Source: an uncultured Collinsella sp.
GTDB lineage: Bacteria; Actinomycetota; Coriobacteriia; Coriobacteriales; Coriobacteriaceae
Assembly: GCA_900541125.1 (NCBI GenBank)
Contig: UQIK01000001.1
Location: 124,001-188,000 of the forward strand
Length of the DNA stretch: 64,000 nucleotides
Reading direction: 5' to 3'
Shown piece after piece: positions 51,044-59,867 of the stretch (within the stretch, counting starts at the first letter, position 1; the number at the start of each line of letters is the position of its first letter). Below the pieces are notes generated by a model. The model was not told the DNA's origin, made no database searches, and saw nothing but the letters and a program-made list of their open reading frames with translations. The translations under genes were made by a program, and so were the position numbers.

Positions 51044-51574
51044 GTGAGTTATTTGGATTTGGCTCGTTCTCGGTATTCTTGTCGTTTGTTTGAAGACCGT
51101 CCTGTTGAGCAGTCGGTGGTGGATGCCATTGTTGAGGCTGGGCGTATTGCTCCTTCTGCTTGTAATAACCATCCAACCCGTGTGATGGTGTTGGATACGC
51201 CTGAGCTTCTGGAGAAGGCTGCTGCTTGTCAGCCTCGGTTTGCTCGTGATGGGTCTATCTTTGGCGCTCCGCTTATCTTCCTTATTTGCAGCGTTACCGA
51301 TGATGCTTGGGTGCGCCCGTATGATCAGATGAATTCCAGCGAAATCGATACATCCATCGTTTGCGATCAGATGATGATGGAGGCCACCGAGCAGGGCCTG
51401 GGAACGTGCTGGGTATGCCATTTTAAGCCAGAGGTGGCACAGGAGCAGTTCAATCTGCCCAAGGGCGTTTATCCCTATCACATGCTTGTCTGTGGCTATC
51501 CTGCCGACCACATCGCCGACCCCGAGCATCGCGAGGCCCGTACCATTCCCCTCCCCAACTTCCTCCTCAAGTAG
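51044..51574 (+). CDS. Nitroreductase family protein, atypical codon use
   Basis: A 176-residue flavin-dependent nitroreductase-like protein. SRYSCRLFEDRPVEQSVVDAIVEAG at the start, PSACNNHPTRVMV for FMN binding and GLGTCWVCHFKPE near residue 130 are family motifs. GTG 51044 follows GGAGGG. The first half uses T-ending codons (GCT CGT TCT TAT TGT TTG) far more than any neighbour, where C/G-ending codons dominate, which suggests recent transfer or unusual drift. The upstream 160 bases share this composition. Substrate unknown. Confidence 0.85.
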   Translation: MSYLDLARSRYSCRLFEDRPVEQSVVDAIVEAGRIAPSACNNHPTRVMVLDTPELLEKAAACQPRFARDGSIFGAPLIFLICSVTDDAWVRPYDQMNSSEIDTSIVCDQMMMEATEQGLGTCWVCHFKPEVAQEQFNLPKGVYPYHMLVCGYPADHIADPEHREARTIPLPNFLLK

Positions 51575-51684
51575 TTTTTTGGCACATGCCCTAAAACCTA
51601 CCTTTTACCGCTCACCCATTCGCCGAGTTCTGCGCCACAATGTGCAGGGCTCGGTTTTTTATGTTGCGCGCCCCTGCACAGTCA

Positions 51685-51714
51685 TAAAAAAGGACCCGCA
51701 AGCTGCGGGTCCTT
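51685..51714 (-). terminator. Terminator of divIVA
   Basis: AAGGACCCGC pairs with GCGGGTCCTT around five bases; the minus strand continues TTTTTATG. It lies about 28 bases after the divIVA stop and ends the division cluster. Confidence 0.92.
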
Positions 51715-51741
51715 TCTAGGCACTAAATTGTAGGCCGAATG

Positions 51742-52416
51742 TTAGTCCAGGTCGTCGGCAGCAAAGTTGTCGATCGGGGCGAAGGGATCGGCCACGGGGA
51801 CAACCGGGTCAGCGACGGGCAGCGGCTCGGCGGGAACAGTCACTGCAGGAGAAGCGGCAGAACCGACCGGCGTGGAGGCCATCAGATCGGCCGGGAAGGA
51901 ATTCTGGGCATCGTCCATGAAGTGCTGGATGAGCTTGAGATACTCTGCCTTGAACTCCTCACGGGAAGCCTTGAGACGATCGATCTCCTCGAGCTCGGCC
52001 TGCTTCTCGGTCAGAGCCTGGCGGATAACCTCGCGGGCCTTGGCGTCAGCCTCGTTGCGGATACGCTCAGCGTTCTCGTTGGCATCGTTGACGATGGTCT
52101 CAGCGGTCTGCTGGGCAGCGATCAGGGCAGCGGAAATCTGGCGCTCCTGAGCGGAGAAGTCAGGGGCGGGAGCAGCCACGGGGGCGGCAGGAACGGCCTG
52201 GGCGGTGGCATCCTGAGCTTGGGCAAGCCGAGCCTGCGCATCGGCAAGCTGCTGCTCGGTAGCAGTCAGACGACCCTTAAGGTCGACGATCTTAGCGAGC
52301 ATAGCGTCAACCTCGGAGGACAGCGTCTCCAAGAAGACGTCGACCTCAGCAGGATCGTAGCCACGCTTGGCCTCAGAGAAAGTCTGAGCCTGGATGTCTG
52401 CAGGGGTAATAGCCAT
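51742..52416 (-). CDS. divIVA: DivIVA-domain protein
   Basis: A 224-residue protein. The first 45 residues hold the DivIVA membrane-binding domain (ITPADIQAQTFSEAKRGYDPAEVDVFLETL, given in parts: DIQAQTF, GYDPAEVDVFL). Two coiled coils follow (residues about 30-70 and 90-165), split by an Ala/Pro linker, and then a Pro/Val/Ala-rich tail of about 50 residues. It marks curved membrane at poles and septa and recruits division or cell-wall proteins. It is the last gene of the cluster yggS-sepF-yggT-divIVA. Confidence 0.93.
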   Translation of the reverse strand: MAITPADIQAQTFSEAKRGYDPAEVDVFLETLSSEVDAMLAKIVDLKGRLTATEQQLADAQARLAQAQDATAQAVPAAPVAAPAPDFSAQERQISAALIAAQQTAETIVNDANENAERIRNEADAKAREVIRQALTEKQAELEEIDRLKASREEFKAEYLKLIQHFMDDAQNSFPADLMASTPVGSAASPAVTVPAEPLPVADPVVPVADPFAPIDNFAADDLD

Positions 52417-52477
52417 AACAAGTCTCCTTTTTCATCGCCTCGGCGCTACACGCCCGACGTAAGTTACTAAGTCAGTT

Positions 52478-52759
52478 CTACACGAGTATACCTATAAGAA
52501 GCTGCAGAACCAGCCTCTGCACCAACTGCAACGCAATAATCGCAACGACCGGCGAAAAATCGATACCGCCCATCGGCGGGATGAAACGACGGAACAGGTT
52601 GAGCCACGGACCGCACACGCTATCAAGCACCGCGGCAATATCCTGAAGCAAACCACCCTGCTTCATGGGAATCCACGTCATAAAGCAGTAGACGACAATG
52701 AGCGTGGAATAGAAGTTGAACAGCGTGTTGACCAGCTGGACGATAGTGTAGATGTTGAT
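52478..52759 (-). CDS. YggT family membrane protein, apparent ATC start
   Basis: A 93-residue protein with two membrane helices (about residues 5-28 and 68-90) around the YggT signature, NLFRRFIPPMGGIDFSPVVAI. The first ATG of this frame (52681) would cut off the first helix. Upstream in frame, back to the sepF stop, there is no ATG, GTG or TTG; GAGGAG stands six bases before ATC (52757-52759), the ideal spacing, so ATC (or the ATT two codons earlier, too close) appears to be the start codon. It lies 21 bases after sepF. YggT proteins are linked to cell division and osmotic stress. Confidence 0.8.
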   Translation of the reverse strand: MNIYTIVQLVNTLFNFYSTLIVVYCFMTWIPMKQGGLLQDIAAVLDSVCGPWLNLFRRFIPPMGGIDFSPVVAIIALQLVQRLVLQLLIGILV

Positions 52760-52780
52760 GGGAATCTCCTCGTCTTGTCT

Positions 52781-53503
52781 TTACTTAAGGTAGCCGTCGG
52801 CACGAAGCTTCTTGAGATCGGAATCTTTGACCTCGCAACCGGCGGGCAGCACCATGAACACGCGGTCGCCCACCTCCTTGACCGTGGCACCCAGACCGCA
52901 GGCAAAGCCGTAAGAGAAGTCCAAGACGCGCTTGGCAACTTCGGTGCGTACGCCCACAAAAATCAGTGCGACAGGCTGCTTGGTGCGAACGCGGCGCACC
53001 ACGGTCTCCACGTCGTCATAGCTCTCGGGGCGCAGGACATAGGCCGGCAGCTGCGGCGTGGCGTTGATGATATTGCTCGCATAGGCCGAGGCATCGCTCG
53101 GTGCAGGCGCGGGTGCAGCGGCGGCACGGGCGCGGGTATTCTCGGCGTAGCTCGACGGCGTGTCATAGGCACCAGGACGATAACCGCTCGCAACACTGTC
53201 CTGCGAGCGCGAAGGCGGGTTATACGTCGTGGCATGGCGGGAGTCATCGCCGACCAGCTGACCGGAGCGCGTATACACGGCAACCGACTCAGCTTCACCG
53301 CGGCGCGTCTGGCCAAGCAGGCCGTTGCTCGGCTCGTCTTGGGTGTAGAAGCCCTCGCCCGAAGCACCACTGTAGCCGTTGTTCTGATAGCCATCGTCGT
53401 AGCCGTCATCGTAGCCGTAGTCGTCGTCCTGGCCATAACCCTGGTCGTAACCCTGCTGGCCGCCCAGGTGCATCTTATTTTTAATCTCGTCAAGGAAGCC
53501 CAT
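52781..53503 (-). CDS. sepF: Cell division protein SepF
   Basis: A 240-residue SepF. It begins with the membrane-binding amphipathic helix MGFLDEIKNKMHLG, continues with a disordered linker of about 130 residues rich in Gly, Tyr and Asp (repeated DDGY/YGYDDGYDDGYQN), and ends with the conserved SepF fold (about residues 150-235, LPAYVLRPESYDDVETVVRRVRTKQPVALIF in pieces, then FSYGFACGLG). SepF tethers FtsZ to the membrane and replaces FtsA, which is absent here. GAGAGGA lies before ATG 53503. Confidence 0.95.
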   Translation of the reverse strand: MGFLDEIKNKMHLGGQQGYDQGYGQDDDYGYDDGYDDGYQNNGYSGASGEGFYTQDEPSNGLLGQTRRGEAESVAVYTRSGQLVGDDSRHATTYNPPSRSQDSVASGYRPGAYDTPSSYAENTRARAAAAPAPAPSDASAYASNIINATPQLPAYVLRPESYDDVETVVRRVRTKQPVALIFVGVRTEVAKRVLDFSYGFACGLGATVKEVGDRVFMVLPAGCEVKDSDLKKLRADGYLK

Positions 53504-53563
53504 GGTTGTGTCCTCTCGCGGTTTAGTGCAGGCGCCCCGATAATCAGTGCGCACTTCAGAGCC

Positions 53564-54301
53564 TTATTTTACTGCAAACTCCGGGCTAAATACTACCCTG
53601 CCCAGGCGAACGAGCGTAGAGCCCTCCTCAAGGGCAGACTCAAAGTCCTCGCTCATACCGCAGGAAAGCTCAGGCAGGTTCAAATCGGGATGCGCCGCCT
53701 CCAGCTCATCCCTCAGCTCACGAAGCCCCGCAAAGGTGCGGCGTGCCACATCCTTATTCCCCCGGGGCGCCATAGTCATAAGCCCCTGTACGCAAATTCC
53801 CTCAAGTTCTGCAAGCTCACCCGCGGCGGCGCGAATCTCATCGGGTGAAAAGCCTCCCTTCGACTCCTCACCACTCACATTGACCTCAATGAGCACACGC
53901 TGGGGGCCGACGAGCTCGCCTGCCTCAATCTTGCGAACAGCACGGCTCGAGATCGCCTGCGCCAGATGCAGCGAACCCACCGAGTGAATCAGCTCGGCTG
54001 AGCCCAGCACCGCATTGATCTTATTGGTCTGCAGGTTGCCGATCATATCGAAGCGCACCTCGGGCAGCTCCGGATGCTCCGCCAGACCCGTGAGCTTGCG
54101 AACCAGCTCCTGCGGGCGGTTCTCGGCAAAATGGCGATACCCCGCCTGGATGGCGGCAACGGTCTCATCGACACCAACGGTCTTGGACACGGCAATGAGG
54201 CTCGCGGCGTCGTGGGGACGGCCCGCGCGATCGAGCGCCGCATAAAAACGTTCCAGAATCTGCTCGCGGCGAGCGCGCATCAAGTCCAAATAGTTATCCA
54301 T
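53564..54301 (-). CDS. yggS: PLP homeostasis protein YggS
   Basis: A 245-residue TIM-barrel PLP-binding protein. LIAVSKTVG holds the PLP lysine near residue 40, HFAENRPQELVRK near residue 58 follows, then RFDMIGNLQTNKINAVLG and SCGMSEDFESALEEGSTLVRLGRVVF at the C-terminus. It balances PLP levels in the cell and is often in division clusters. GGAGG precedes ATG 54301 (the upstream in-frame start would be in the next intergenic region). Confidence 0.94.
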   Translation of the reverse strand: MDNYLDLMRARREQILERFYAALDRAGRPHDAASLIAVSKTVGVDETVAAIQAGYRHFAENRPQELVRKLTGLAEHPELPEVRFDMIGNLQTNKINAVLGSAELIHSVGSLHLAQAISSRAVRKIEAGELVGPQRVLIEVNVSGEESKGGFSPDEIRAAAGELAELEGICVQGLMTMAPRGNKDVARRTFAGLRELRDELEAAHPDLNLPELSCGMSEDFESALEEGSTLVRLGRVVFSPEFAVK

Positions 54302-54351
54302 TGCCAATCGCCTCCGCTGACAGCCAAACAAGTAGTCCCATGCTAACGCAA

Positions 54352-54383
54352 GAGCGCGGCCCCGCATGTGCAAGGCCGCGCTC
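54352..54383 (-). terminator. Hairpin between phoU and yggS
   Basis: GAGCGCGGCC pairs with GGCCGCGCTC; the minus strand continues TTGCGTTAG, a weak T-tract. It may partly stop the pst-phoU transcript before the division genes yggS-sepF-yggT-divIVA. Confidence 0.6.
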
Positions 54384-54420
54384 ACTTAGGTATTTACAAT
54401 CTTTCGACGAACGGGGTTAC

Positions 54421-55278
54421 TTACTCCTCGTCGTCCTCGCCATCGTCCTCATCCTCAAGATGATCGAGCAGGTAGCGAAGACCCTCGCTGACCTCGTTAA
54501 CGGGCACCTTGGCAACGTAGCGTGCATCGACGGCGGGCCTCATGATAACACCCTCGCCCGAAGGCACGCGCATGCTCTCGAGCTCATCCTCATCAGTGCA
54601 GGCGATATCACCGGCAGTCATACGCTGTCCGGTCAACAGGAAGGTCAGACGGCAGGCGGCATCGATGGAAATCGAGGCGATGCGATCGAGATAGCGCGAT
54701 ACCATGATGGCGCGGCGCAGGTCGTCATAGTTGCTGTCGTCGTCCATAAAATCGCCCGTGTCCATGCGGTTAAAGGTGCGGAAGAACTTCTCGTAGGCGG
54801 CGTGCACTGGCTCGTCCTCGACGGCCAAGTTGCAGATGATGGACATGTCGTTGGTGACGAGCGCAGAAAGCGAAGAGCCCAGCACCTGGTAGACGGCCTC
54901 AGCCTCGGCCTCGACCGTGCCGACAAGCTCCTTGGGCAGCGAGATGTCGGCCTTGATCATATGACGCGTGGCGCGGCAAATCTGGCGAACCTTATCGGTC
55001 ATGCGCTGCAGGTTAAAGTCGACGTAGATGATCGTCTGCAGCAAGCGGAAGTCGGAGGCGACCGGTGACTGCGTGGCAATCAGGTTGTAGCAGACGGCCT
55101 CCAGGTTGGCGCAGCGTGCGTCAATCGAAAGCGTGCGCTTCTTGGTCTTGGTGGCGAGCTTGCGGTCGTCGGTCACATAGGCCTTCACGGCATCGTGGAG
55201 GGCCAAATCGACGGCCTCGTAGATGCTCAGCATCTCGTGACGGGCCTCGATGAGCTGACGGGAAAACAGTTTGCGCAT
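54421..55278 (-). CDS. phoU: PhoU-like phosphate regulator with acidic tail
   Basis: A 285-residue protein with the two three-helix PhoU repeats, seen as two E/D-rich metal motifs (DARCANLEAVCYNL, then the second near ASDFRLLQTIIYVDFNLQRMTD, and YDDLRRAIMVSRYLDRIASISIDAACR). It couples the Pst transporter to phosphate regulation. Typical PhoU is about 220-235 residues. The extra 60 residues include VPVNEVSEGLRYLLDHL and end in a run of Glu and Asp (EDEDDGEDDEE). It is the last gene of the pst operon. Confidence 0.9.
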   Translation of the reverse strand: MRKLFSRQLIEARHEMLSIYEAVDLALHDAVKAYVTDDRKLATKTKKRTLSIDARCANLEAVCYNLIATQSPVASDFRLLQTIIYVDFNLQRMTDKVRQICRATRHMIKADISLPKELVGTVEAEAEAVYQVLGSSLSALVTNDMSIICNLAVEDEPVHAAYEKFFRTFNRMDTGDFMDDDSNYDDLRRAIMVSRYLDRIASISIDAACRLTFLLTGQRMTAGDIACTDEDELESMRVPSGEGVIMRPAVDARYVAKVPVNEVSEGLRYLLDHLEDEDDGEDDEE

Positions 55279-55370
55279 GGTTCACTCCAATCAGTTGGGT
55301 GCGGTCATGCCGCCCGCACAGTAAATACGCACCGGAGCAGGTCCGATCGGCTTGGGACTAGTCGCATCGA

Positions 55371-56174
<804 letters not shown>

Positions 56175-56186
56175 GGGACTCCTTAA

Positions 56187-57092
56187 CTAGCGACGCTTGC
56201 GCGACAGGAAGCGCGCAAACAGGTTGAAGGCCAGAATGATCACCATCAGCAAGAGCGCGGTGCCGTAGGCTGCGTTCATGTTGATGCCGTCGTTGGCAAG
56301 CAGGTACAGGTGAACCGTCATGGGGCGGCCGGAATCGAGCGGCGAAATAGGTAGATTGATGGCCTGGCCCATGGTGTAGAGCACCACCGCGGTCTCGCCA
56401 ATGGCACGGCCGATGGCGAGGACGATGCCCGTGGCAATACGGCCAAAGGCAGAAGGAAGCACGATCTTGGAGACAACCTGCCACTTGGTGGCACCCAGGC
56501 CGTATGCGCCCCAACGGATATAGCGCGGCACGGCGCGAATGGCCTCTTCGGTGGTGCGCATGACGATGGGCAGCATCAGAAGCGCCAGCGCCAGAGCGGC
56601 CGAGACCATCGAAAGGCCCAGGCCCATGGCCTCGACAAACAAGGCGTAGCCAAACAGGCCCATAACGATGGAGGGCACCGAGGCCAAAGCGTCAGCAGCG
56701 TAGCGAATGAGCTCGACGACCTTGCCCTGCTTGGCGTACTCGGCCAGATAGACGGCTGCCAGCACAGCGATCGGCGTGCAGATAAGCATGGCGAGTGCCG
56801 TCACATAGACGGTCGAGACGATTGTGGGCCAAATTCCGCCCTCGGCGTTGACGCCCTGGGGCCAACCGAAGATAAAGTCGAGCGAGATATGCGGCAGGCC
56901 GTTAATGACCACGTAGGCGATGATAGCGACCAGCACCAGCGTGGTGATGTATGCCGCGGCACGGAACACGCCAAGCATGATCTTGTTGGACAGGTCCTTG
57001 TTGATGCGGCCCTTCTTGCCGTGGGAAAGGGCACGCTTGATGCGCTCGCGCGACGAGGTCGTATCGACCGTCGTGTCAACGGAATCGGACAT
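56187..57092 (-). CDS. pstA: Phosphate ABC transporter permease PstA
   Basis: A 301-residue permease with six membrane helices after a charged cytoplasmic N-terminus of about 45 residues. GGIWPTIVSTVYVTALAMLICTPIAVLAAVYLAEYA (given here in parts: GGIWPTIVSTVYVT, PIAVLAAVYLAEYA) and the EAA loop YGLGATKWQVVSKIVLPSA are typical of PstA. Only three bases separate it from pstC. It forms the channel with PstC. Confidence 0.95.
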   Translation of the reverse strand: MSDSVDTTVDTTSSRERIKRALSHGKKGRINKDLSNKIMLGVFRAAAYITTLVLVAIIAYVVINGLPHISLDFIFGWPQGVNAEGGIWPTIVSTVYVTALAMLICTPIAVLAAVYLAEYAKQGKVVELIRYAADALASVPSIVMGLFGYALFVEAMGLGLSMVSAALALALLMLPIVMRTTEEAIRAVPRYIRWGAYGLGATKWQVVSKIVLPSAFGRIATGIVLAIGRAIGETAVVLYTMGQAINLPISPLDSGRPMTVHLYLLANDGINMNAAYGTALLLMVIILAFNLFARFLSRKRR

Positions 57093-57095
57093 AGC

Positions 57096-58022
57096 CTACC
57101 CCCTCTTCTTCTTGGAAATCAGACGGACGATGCCCACCAGCGTGGCGGAGATGATAAACAGGACCACGCCCATGCCGAACAGCGCCGAGCGGTGCAGACC
57201 CGAGGAATAGCTCATGTCGAGTGCGATCTGGCTCGTGAGCGTCGAGATAGGGCTCGCAATGCTGTCGGGAATAACCGGGGCATTACCCACGACCATGAGC
57301 ACGGCCATGGTCTCTCCGATGGCACGGCCCATACCCAGCACGATGGCATCCACGATACCCAGCTTAGCGGCAGGTAGCACGACCTTATAGATGGTCTGCC
57401 ACTTGGTGGCGCCCATGGCATACGATGCCTCGCGAATGCCCATGGGAATGGAATTGAGAGCATCGATGGTAAGCGTCGTGATGGTGGGCACGATCATAAT
57501 GGCGAGCACGAACCACGCCGTCAGTGCGCCAAAACCAAGACCGCCGGTCAGTTGTGCGATAAACGGGCGGATGATGATCATACCGAAAAAGCCGTAGATG
57601 ATAGAAGGGATGCCGGCCAGCAGGTCGACGGCAGGGCTGATGAGCTTGCGCACGCGCTTGCCGGCGATCTCGACCAGGTATACGGCCGTACCCACACCTA
57701 GCGGCACGCCCATGGCGAGCGCACCGACGGTCACCAGACCTGAGCCAGCAAGCAGCGACATGATGCCGTAGTGGCCCTCAGAGGGCGCCCACGTAAAGCT
57801 AAAGAAGTCCGCCAGACCGATGTCAGTAAAGACGGGCAGAGCCGAGTACGTGGTAAAGACAAAAATCAGGATGACGGTAACGACCGCCAAGAACGCGCAG
57901 GCAAAGAAGATCCACTGCAGCGCCTTCTCCTTGATATAGGTACTGCGCGATACGAGCGCCAGCTCGCGCTTCTTGGGCGTCTGAACATTCTGCTCAGTCT
58001 GGGAGTTTTCCTGTGCTTCCAT
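57096..58022 (-). CDS. pstC: Phosphate ABC transporter permease PstC
   Basis: A 308-residue permease with six membrane segments. PLGVGTAVYLVEIAGKRVRK, AGIPSIIYGFFGMIIIRPF and the EAA loop YAMGATKWQTIYKVVLPAAK mark PstC. The ATG at 58022 follows GGGGAG at eight bases and starts one base downstream of the pstS stop; a GTG at 58031 would overlap pstS. It precedes pstA by three bases. Confidence 0.95.
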   Translation of the reverse strand: MEAQENSQTEQNVQTPKKRELALVSRSTYIKEKALQWIFFACAFLAVVTVILIFVFTTYSALPVFTDIGLADFFSFTWAPSEGHYGIMSLLAGSGLVTVGALAMGVPLGVGTAVYLVEIAGKRVRKLISPAVDLLAGIPSIIYGFFGMIIIRPFIAQLTGGLGFGALTAWFVLAIMIVPTITTLTIDALNSIPMGIREASYAMGATKWQTIYKVVLPAAKLGIVDAIVLGMGRAIGETMAVLMVVGNAPVIPDSIASPISTLTSQIALDMSYSSGLHRSALFGMGVVLFIISATLVGIVRLISKKKRG

Positions 58023-58023
58023 G

Positions 58024-58860
58024 CTACTCACTCCCCTTCTCGTCGTTGGTGACGGGAATAAAGCCCGCCTCGCGAATCTGCTTGTCCATCTTTTCGGACG
58101 TCACGTAGTCGATGTAATCCTGCGCCCGCTGCGAGGGCACACCCTTCACAAAGAAGTAAAGGTCGCGCGAGATGGGATAGCCGCCGCTCGCGACCGTCTT
58201 CTCGGACGCCTCAACATGATTGACCGAGACGGCCTTGACCGAGGTCTTGGCATTGAGGCTATCGACGAAGCCCAGCGAAATGTAGCCAATGGCACCGCGC
58301 GAACGAGATACCACGTCGCGCACCTGGCCCGTGCCCGAAAGAACGGCCGAGCGGCGATCGAACGGGGTGCCGTCCATCACGATGGTGCGAAAGGCCTCAC
58401 GCGTGCCGGACGCCTCATCTCGGTTGATAACCTGAATCCTCAGGTCCTCTCCGCCGACTTCCTTCCAGTTGGCGATCTTGCCGGCGTAAATATCGCGGAG
58501 CTGCTCGGTCGAGAGGTTATCGACCGGGTTATCGTCGTTCACGATGACCGCGATACCGTCGTGGGCAATGACGATGGGAGTCAGGCCCAGATCCTGTTCG
58601 TCGGCATTGAGTCCACGGGAGGAGCTGGCGATATCGGCCGTGCCGGCGCTGACGGCCTCGATGCCAGCGGAAGAACCCAAACCGGAAACGAGCACGTCGA
58701 TGCCGGTCTCCTCCTTAAAGCCCTCGGCCGCAATCTCGGCGATAGGAAGGCAGGTCGTGGAGCCAGCGACGGTAATGGAAGAGGTAGAAGATCCCGAAGA
58801 ACAGGCGCACAGCGTAAGTGTAAGCACAGCGGCGCTCAGGACCGATACGATCTTTCTCAT
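58024..58860 (-). CDS. pstS: Phosphate-binding lipoprotein PstS
   Basis: A 278-residue lipoprotein. The signal peptide ends in a lipobox (TLTLCACSSG). The mature part has ITVAGSTTCLPIAEIAAEGF with the phosphate-binding S/T residues and SSRGLNADEQDLGLTPIVIAHDGIAVIVN (in parts: SSRGLNADE, IAHDGIAVIVN), both typical of PstS. Its ATG overlaps the pgeF stop (ATGA, 58857-58860) and lacks a clear Shine-Dalgarno, so translation probably depends on pgeF. This ties phosphate import to the upstream division gene cluster. Confidence 0.94.
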   Translation of the reverse strand: MRKIVSVLSAAVLTLTLCACSSGSSTSSITVAGSTTCLPIAEIAAEGFKEETGIDVLVSGLGSSAGIEAVSAGTADIASSSRGLNADEQDLGLTPIVIAHDGIAVIVNDDNPVDNLSTEQLRDIYAGKIANWKEVGGEDLRIQVINRDEASGTREAFRTIVMDGTPFDRRSAVLSGTGQVRDVVSRSRGAIGYISLGFVDSLNAKTSVKAVSVNHVEASEKTVASGGYPISRDLYFFVKGVPSQRAQDYIDYVTSEKMDKQIREAGFIPVTNDEKGSE

Positions 58861-59657
58861 AGCATCACGCCGATCGCAGCATGGCGCCCACAGGTGCCGT
58901 CCTCGTTACGGTAGGAATAAAAGCGGTCGTTCTGACGCACGGTCGAAAGCTGGGTATCCACGATATTATCCGCGTCGACACCGACATCTACCAGCGCCTC
59001 GCAAATGGCAGCGGAAAGATCGAGCATGCGAGAGGTGCTCGCATCGATGCACGAGAACTCGGCGGCAAAGCGATCCATGAGTTCCTGGGATACCTCATAT
59101 TCGTCACCCAAAATATGGGGGCCGATATAGGCGGAAACGACGCTCGCATCGCAGCCGGCAGCATCGCAAAGCGCCTGGCATGCCTTGGCGGAAATACGTG
59201 CAATCGTGCCCTTCCAACCGGAGTGCACCACGGCAAATCCGCCGGGGGCCACCAGAACCACGGGAACGCAGTCGGCGAAGCAGAGCAGCACGGGTACGTT
59301 ATGCGCCGTACAGACGATGGCATCGCAGCCCTCGGCAATCTGCTCACGAACGTCCTCAAGGTCATCGGCGCCGTTCGAGGTCACCGCAACGATATGGTCG
59401 CCATGGACCTGATTGGGAACGAGCAGATTGTGCTCGCACTCGGCGGCACCCATAGCCTCGAGCGCGCGACGACGATTTTCTTGAACAGCAAAGGGGTCAT
59501 CGCCAACATGCGAGCCCAAGTTGAGTGAGGAGTACGCATCTTCGGAAACACCACCGGCGCGCTCGGTGAAGGCAAAGCGAACATCGGATGTCGCGCCCTC
59601 CACCAACGTAACTCCATCATGGTCGACACGCGAAACGTTGTCCGCACGTGCTGCCAT
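58857..59657 (-). CDS. pgeF: PgeF family protein (laccase domain, YfiH)
   Basis: A 266-residue protein of the YfiH/PgeF family that hydrolyses mis-incorporated or toxic muropeptide-related esters (known for E. coli PgeF, polyphenol oxidase-like fold). The NQVHGDHI motif (metal-binding His), CADCVPVVLVAPGGFAVVHSGWKG and the C-terminal RNEDGTCGRHAAIGVML are typical. AGGAGG lies seven bases before ATG 59657. It is preceded by an ftsZ terminator, so it has its own promoter between 59658 and 59812. Confidence 0.92.
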   Translation of the reverse strand: MAARADNVSRVDHDGVTLVEGATSDVRFAFTERAGGVSEDAYSSLNLGSHVGDDPFAVQENRRRALEAMGAAECEHNLLVPNQVHGDHIVAVTSNGADDLEDVREQIAEGCDAIVCTAHNVPVLLCFADCVPVVLVAPGGFAVVHSGWKGTIARISAKACQALCDAAGCDASVVSAYIGPHILGDEYEVSQELMDRFAAEFSCIDASTSRMLDLSAAICEALVDVGVDADNIVDTQLSTVRQNDRFYSYRNEDGTCGRHAAIGVML

Positions 59658-59811
59658 ACTAAAGCCTCCTAATAACACAAGTACCGCGGCATCGCCGCTA
59701 CAGCCCGCGTTTATACGGCTGTCATACTTCTCTAAAAGGATACCTGCTGAGCTGGAGGCAATCGTAAAGGGAACGTAAAGAGATTGGAGGTTCTAGTTTA
59801 CAAAGTCGAAA

Positions 59812-59841
59812 TAAAAAGGGCGCGTCCATACGGACACGCCC
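59812..59841 (-). terminator. Terminator of ftsZ
   Basis: GGGCGCGTCC pairs with GGACACGCCC (one mismatch or wobble) around four bases and the minus strand continues TTTTTATTT, 26 bases past the ftsZ stop. Confidence 0.88.
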
Positions 59842-59867
59842 CTGTGCACAACAATGCAAAGAACGAC

